Source of the DNA: an uncultured Bacillota bacterium
GTDB lineage: Bacteria; Bacillota; Clostridia; UBA1381
Assembly (NCBI GenBank): GCA_949297205.1
Contig: CASFSH010000281.1
Coordinates: 1 to 6,532 of the forward strand
Reading direction: 5' to 3'
DNA length: 6,532 nucleotides
How positions within the stretch are numbered: the stretch's first letter is position 1; the number at the start of each line of letters is the position of its first letter. This document shows positions 5,869 to 6,532 of this stretch, in pieces. A model generated the notes under the pieces. That model had not been told where the DNA came from, did not search any database, and saw nothing but the letters and a program-made list of their open reading frames with translations. A program made the translations under genes and the position numbers.

Positions 5869-6532
5869 CTATTTCTCCATATTATGAGAGCGGTCGCTTT
5901 TTTCGTTTTTCTCCAGCTCAATGCCGAGTATATATTCATAATTCTGCTTGTGCAGAAGCATTTCTCTGACTTCTTTTTGGAGTTTGATATATGCGGCATA
6001 GTCCTCTTTTTTCTCAGACAGAAGTTTGGCATACTCGCTGTTTAGGCTTTTTACTGACGGCAGTTTATCGAGCTTTAATTCATCAAACGCCTTTTTCGCA
6101 ACCTTATGAATAAGAATATCCGCTTCGTGTTCGGCGAGATACTTTTTTGGATATCCACTTTTCCTGTACTCAACATAAATATCCTTTGTCTTTGAATAGT
6201 TAATAATATTCTTCTTCAAAACGGCAATTTCCGAAAGTCGCTTTTCTGATACTTTTATCTTTTCTGACAACTCGGCGTACTTTTCTTGCTTCTCTTTTAC
6301 GTCTTTTGCAAATTCATCATAATTTGCGAAATTATGCTCCTTTAAGAACATAATACTTTTGGCAATCTGCTTTGCGCTGAATTTTTTAGCCCAATTTTCA
6401 TAAGCCGCACCTTTACCCGAATTTATCATTTTTTCAATGTCATATAAAAGATTGGTTTTCTCATATTCCTTTTTCTTAGTTTTAGGCGAATGAACCTTAT
6501 TGCCGAGAATAGCAGATTGAATATCCCTTTCC
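5869..6532 (-). CDS. Relaxase of a Tn1549-like conjugative element, C-terminal part, 5' end cut by window
   Basis: The frame is open from the right edge (first whole codon at 6531) to a TAG at 5869-5871, giving 220 residues. A methionine at 6429 is internal: the upstream codons read on in frame (ILGNKVHSP, then KTNLLYDIEKM). The pattern YENWAKKF, then SEKRLSEIAVLK, then INYSKTKDIYVEYRKSGYPKK, then AKKAFDELKLDKLPSVKSL matches my recall of the C-terminal helical region of relaxase/mobilisation nuclease proteins from Tn1549-type elements. The N-terminal nuclease domain, with its catalytic Tyr and metal-binding His residues, lies outside the window, so activity cannot be judged. The visible part is Lys/Glu-rich, helical and probably coiled-coil. 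The full protein nicks the transfer origin and pilots the strand during conjugation. No integrase, excisionase or cargo gene lies between its end and the surface-protein operon. Confidence 0.82.
   Translation of the reverse strand, partial: ERDIQSAILGNKVHSPKTKKKEYEKTNLLYDIEKMINSGKGAAYENWAKKFSAKQIAKSIMFLKEHNFANYDEFAKDVKEKQEKYAELSEKIKVSEKRLSEIAVLKKNIINYSKTKDIYVEYRKSGYPKKYLAEHEADILIHKVAKKAFDELKLDKLPSVKSLNSEYAKLLSEKKEDYAAYIKLQKEVREMLLHKQNYEYILGIELEKNEKSDRSHNMEK

Noticed and set aside
5663..5869. A 68-codon minus-strand frame starting with GTG that overlaps the relaxase stop (TAGTG), with GGAG 5 nt upstream.
   Set aside because: The start signals are decent, but the frame runs through three hairpins, the terminator and the palindromes, and its C-terminal half has no protein-like pattern. 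I judge that the DNA structure explains the region better. Conservation at codon positions in relatives would change this view.
5703..6032. A 109-codon minus-strand frame overlapping the relaxase end.
   Set aside because: It is out of frame with the relaxase, whose reading frame has clear family similarity, and shows no domain or ribosome site of its own.
1..6532. CRISPR arrays, tRNA or rRNA genes, and defence-system genes.
   Set aside because: No regularly spaced repeats, cloverleaf-like sequence or recognisable defence domains were seen on either strand.

Overview
The window reads as low-to-moderate GC DNA from an anaerobic Gram-positive bacterium, most likely a gut-type Clostridia member. 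The reasons are S-layer-homology (SLH) surface proteins, strong AGGAGG-type ribosome binding sites, AT-rich intergenic DNA and a Tn1549-like conjugative-element relaxase. This assignment is inference; there is no rRNA or housekeeping marker in the window. Every gene I accept is on the minus strand, so the biological order runs from high to low coordinates.

Right part (about 5661-6532): the C-terminal 220 residues of a relaxase of the kind carried by Tn1549-like integrative conjugative elements, entering from beyond the right edge and ending at 5869. Directly downstream (5699-5849) is a dense run of inverted repeats. One is a good intrinsic terminator, two are GC- or purine-rich hairpins, and the others are operator- or recombination-like palindromes. 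I read this stretch as the relaxase transcript end, and possibly as an element end or a transfer-origin-like region.

Middle (about 5460-5660): an AT-rich spacer without a gene. It holds an extended -10 promoter (TGTTATAAT) whose -35/-10 spacer carries a run of nine T (minus strand), then a leader of roughly 58 nt.

Left part (1-5459): an apparent three-gene operon of exported proteins. Gene 1 (589 aa) has a signal peptide, a beta-sandwich-like domain, a helical region, a Gly/Ser linker and three C-terminal SLH repeats. Gene 2 (900 aa) has a signal peptide, SLH-like repeats at the N terminus and about 700 residues of unrecognised, mostly beta, acidic sequence. Gene 3 (partial, at least 319 aa) has a signal peptide and tandem copies of a beta-rich module resembling accessory, carbohydrate-binding-like modules; it runs off the left edge. 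The gaps are 19 nt and 10 nt (or an 8-nt overlap if the ATG is used for gene 3), so co-transcription and coupled translation are likely.

Taken together, the left operon looks like a cell-surface assembly. Two proteins would be tethered non-covalently to the wall by SLH repeats placed at opposite ends, and a third, larger modular protein would be exported with them. No catalytic domain is visible in the window, so the substrate and the activity are unknown. The best candidates for something new are the uncharacterised body of gene 2, the possibly phase-variable promoter, and the palindrome cluster at the end of the mobile element.
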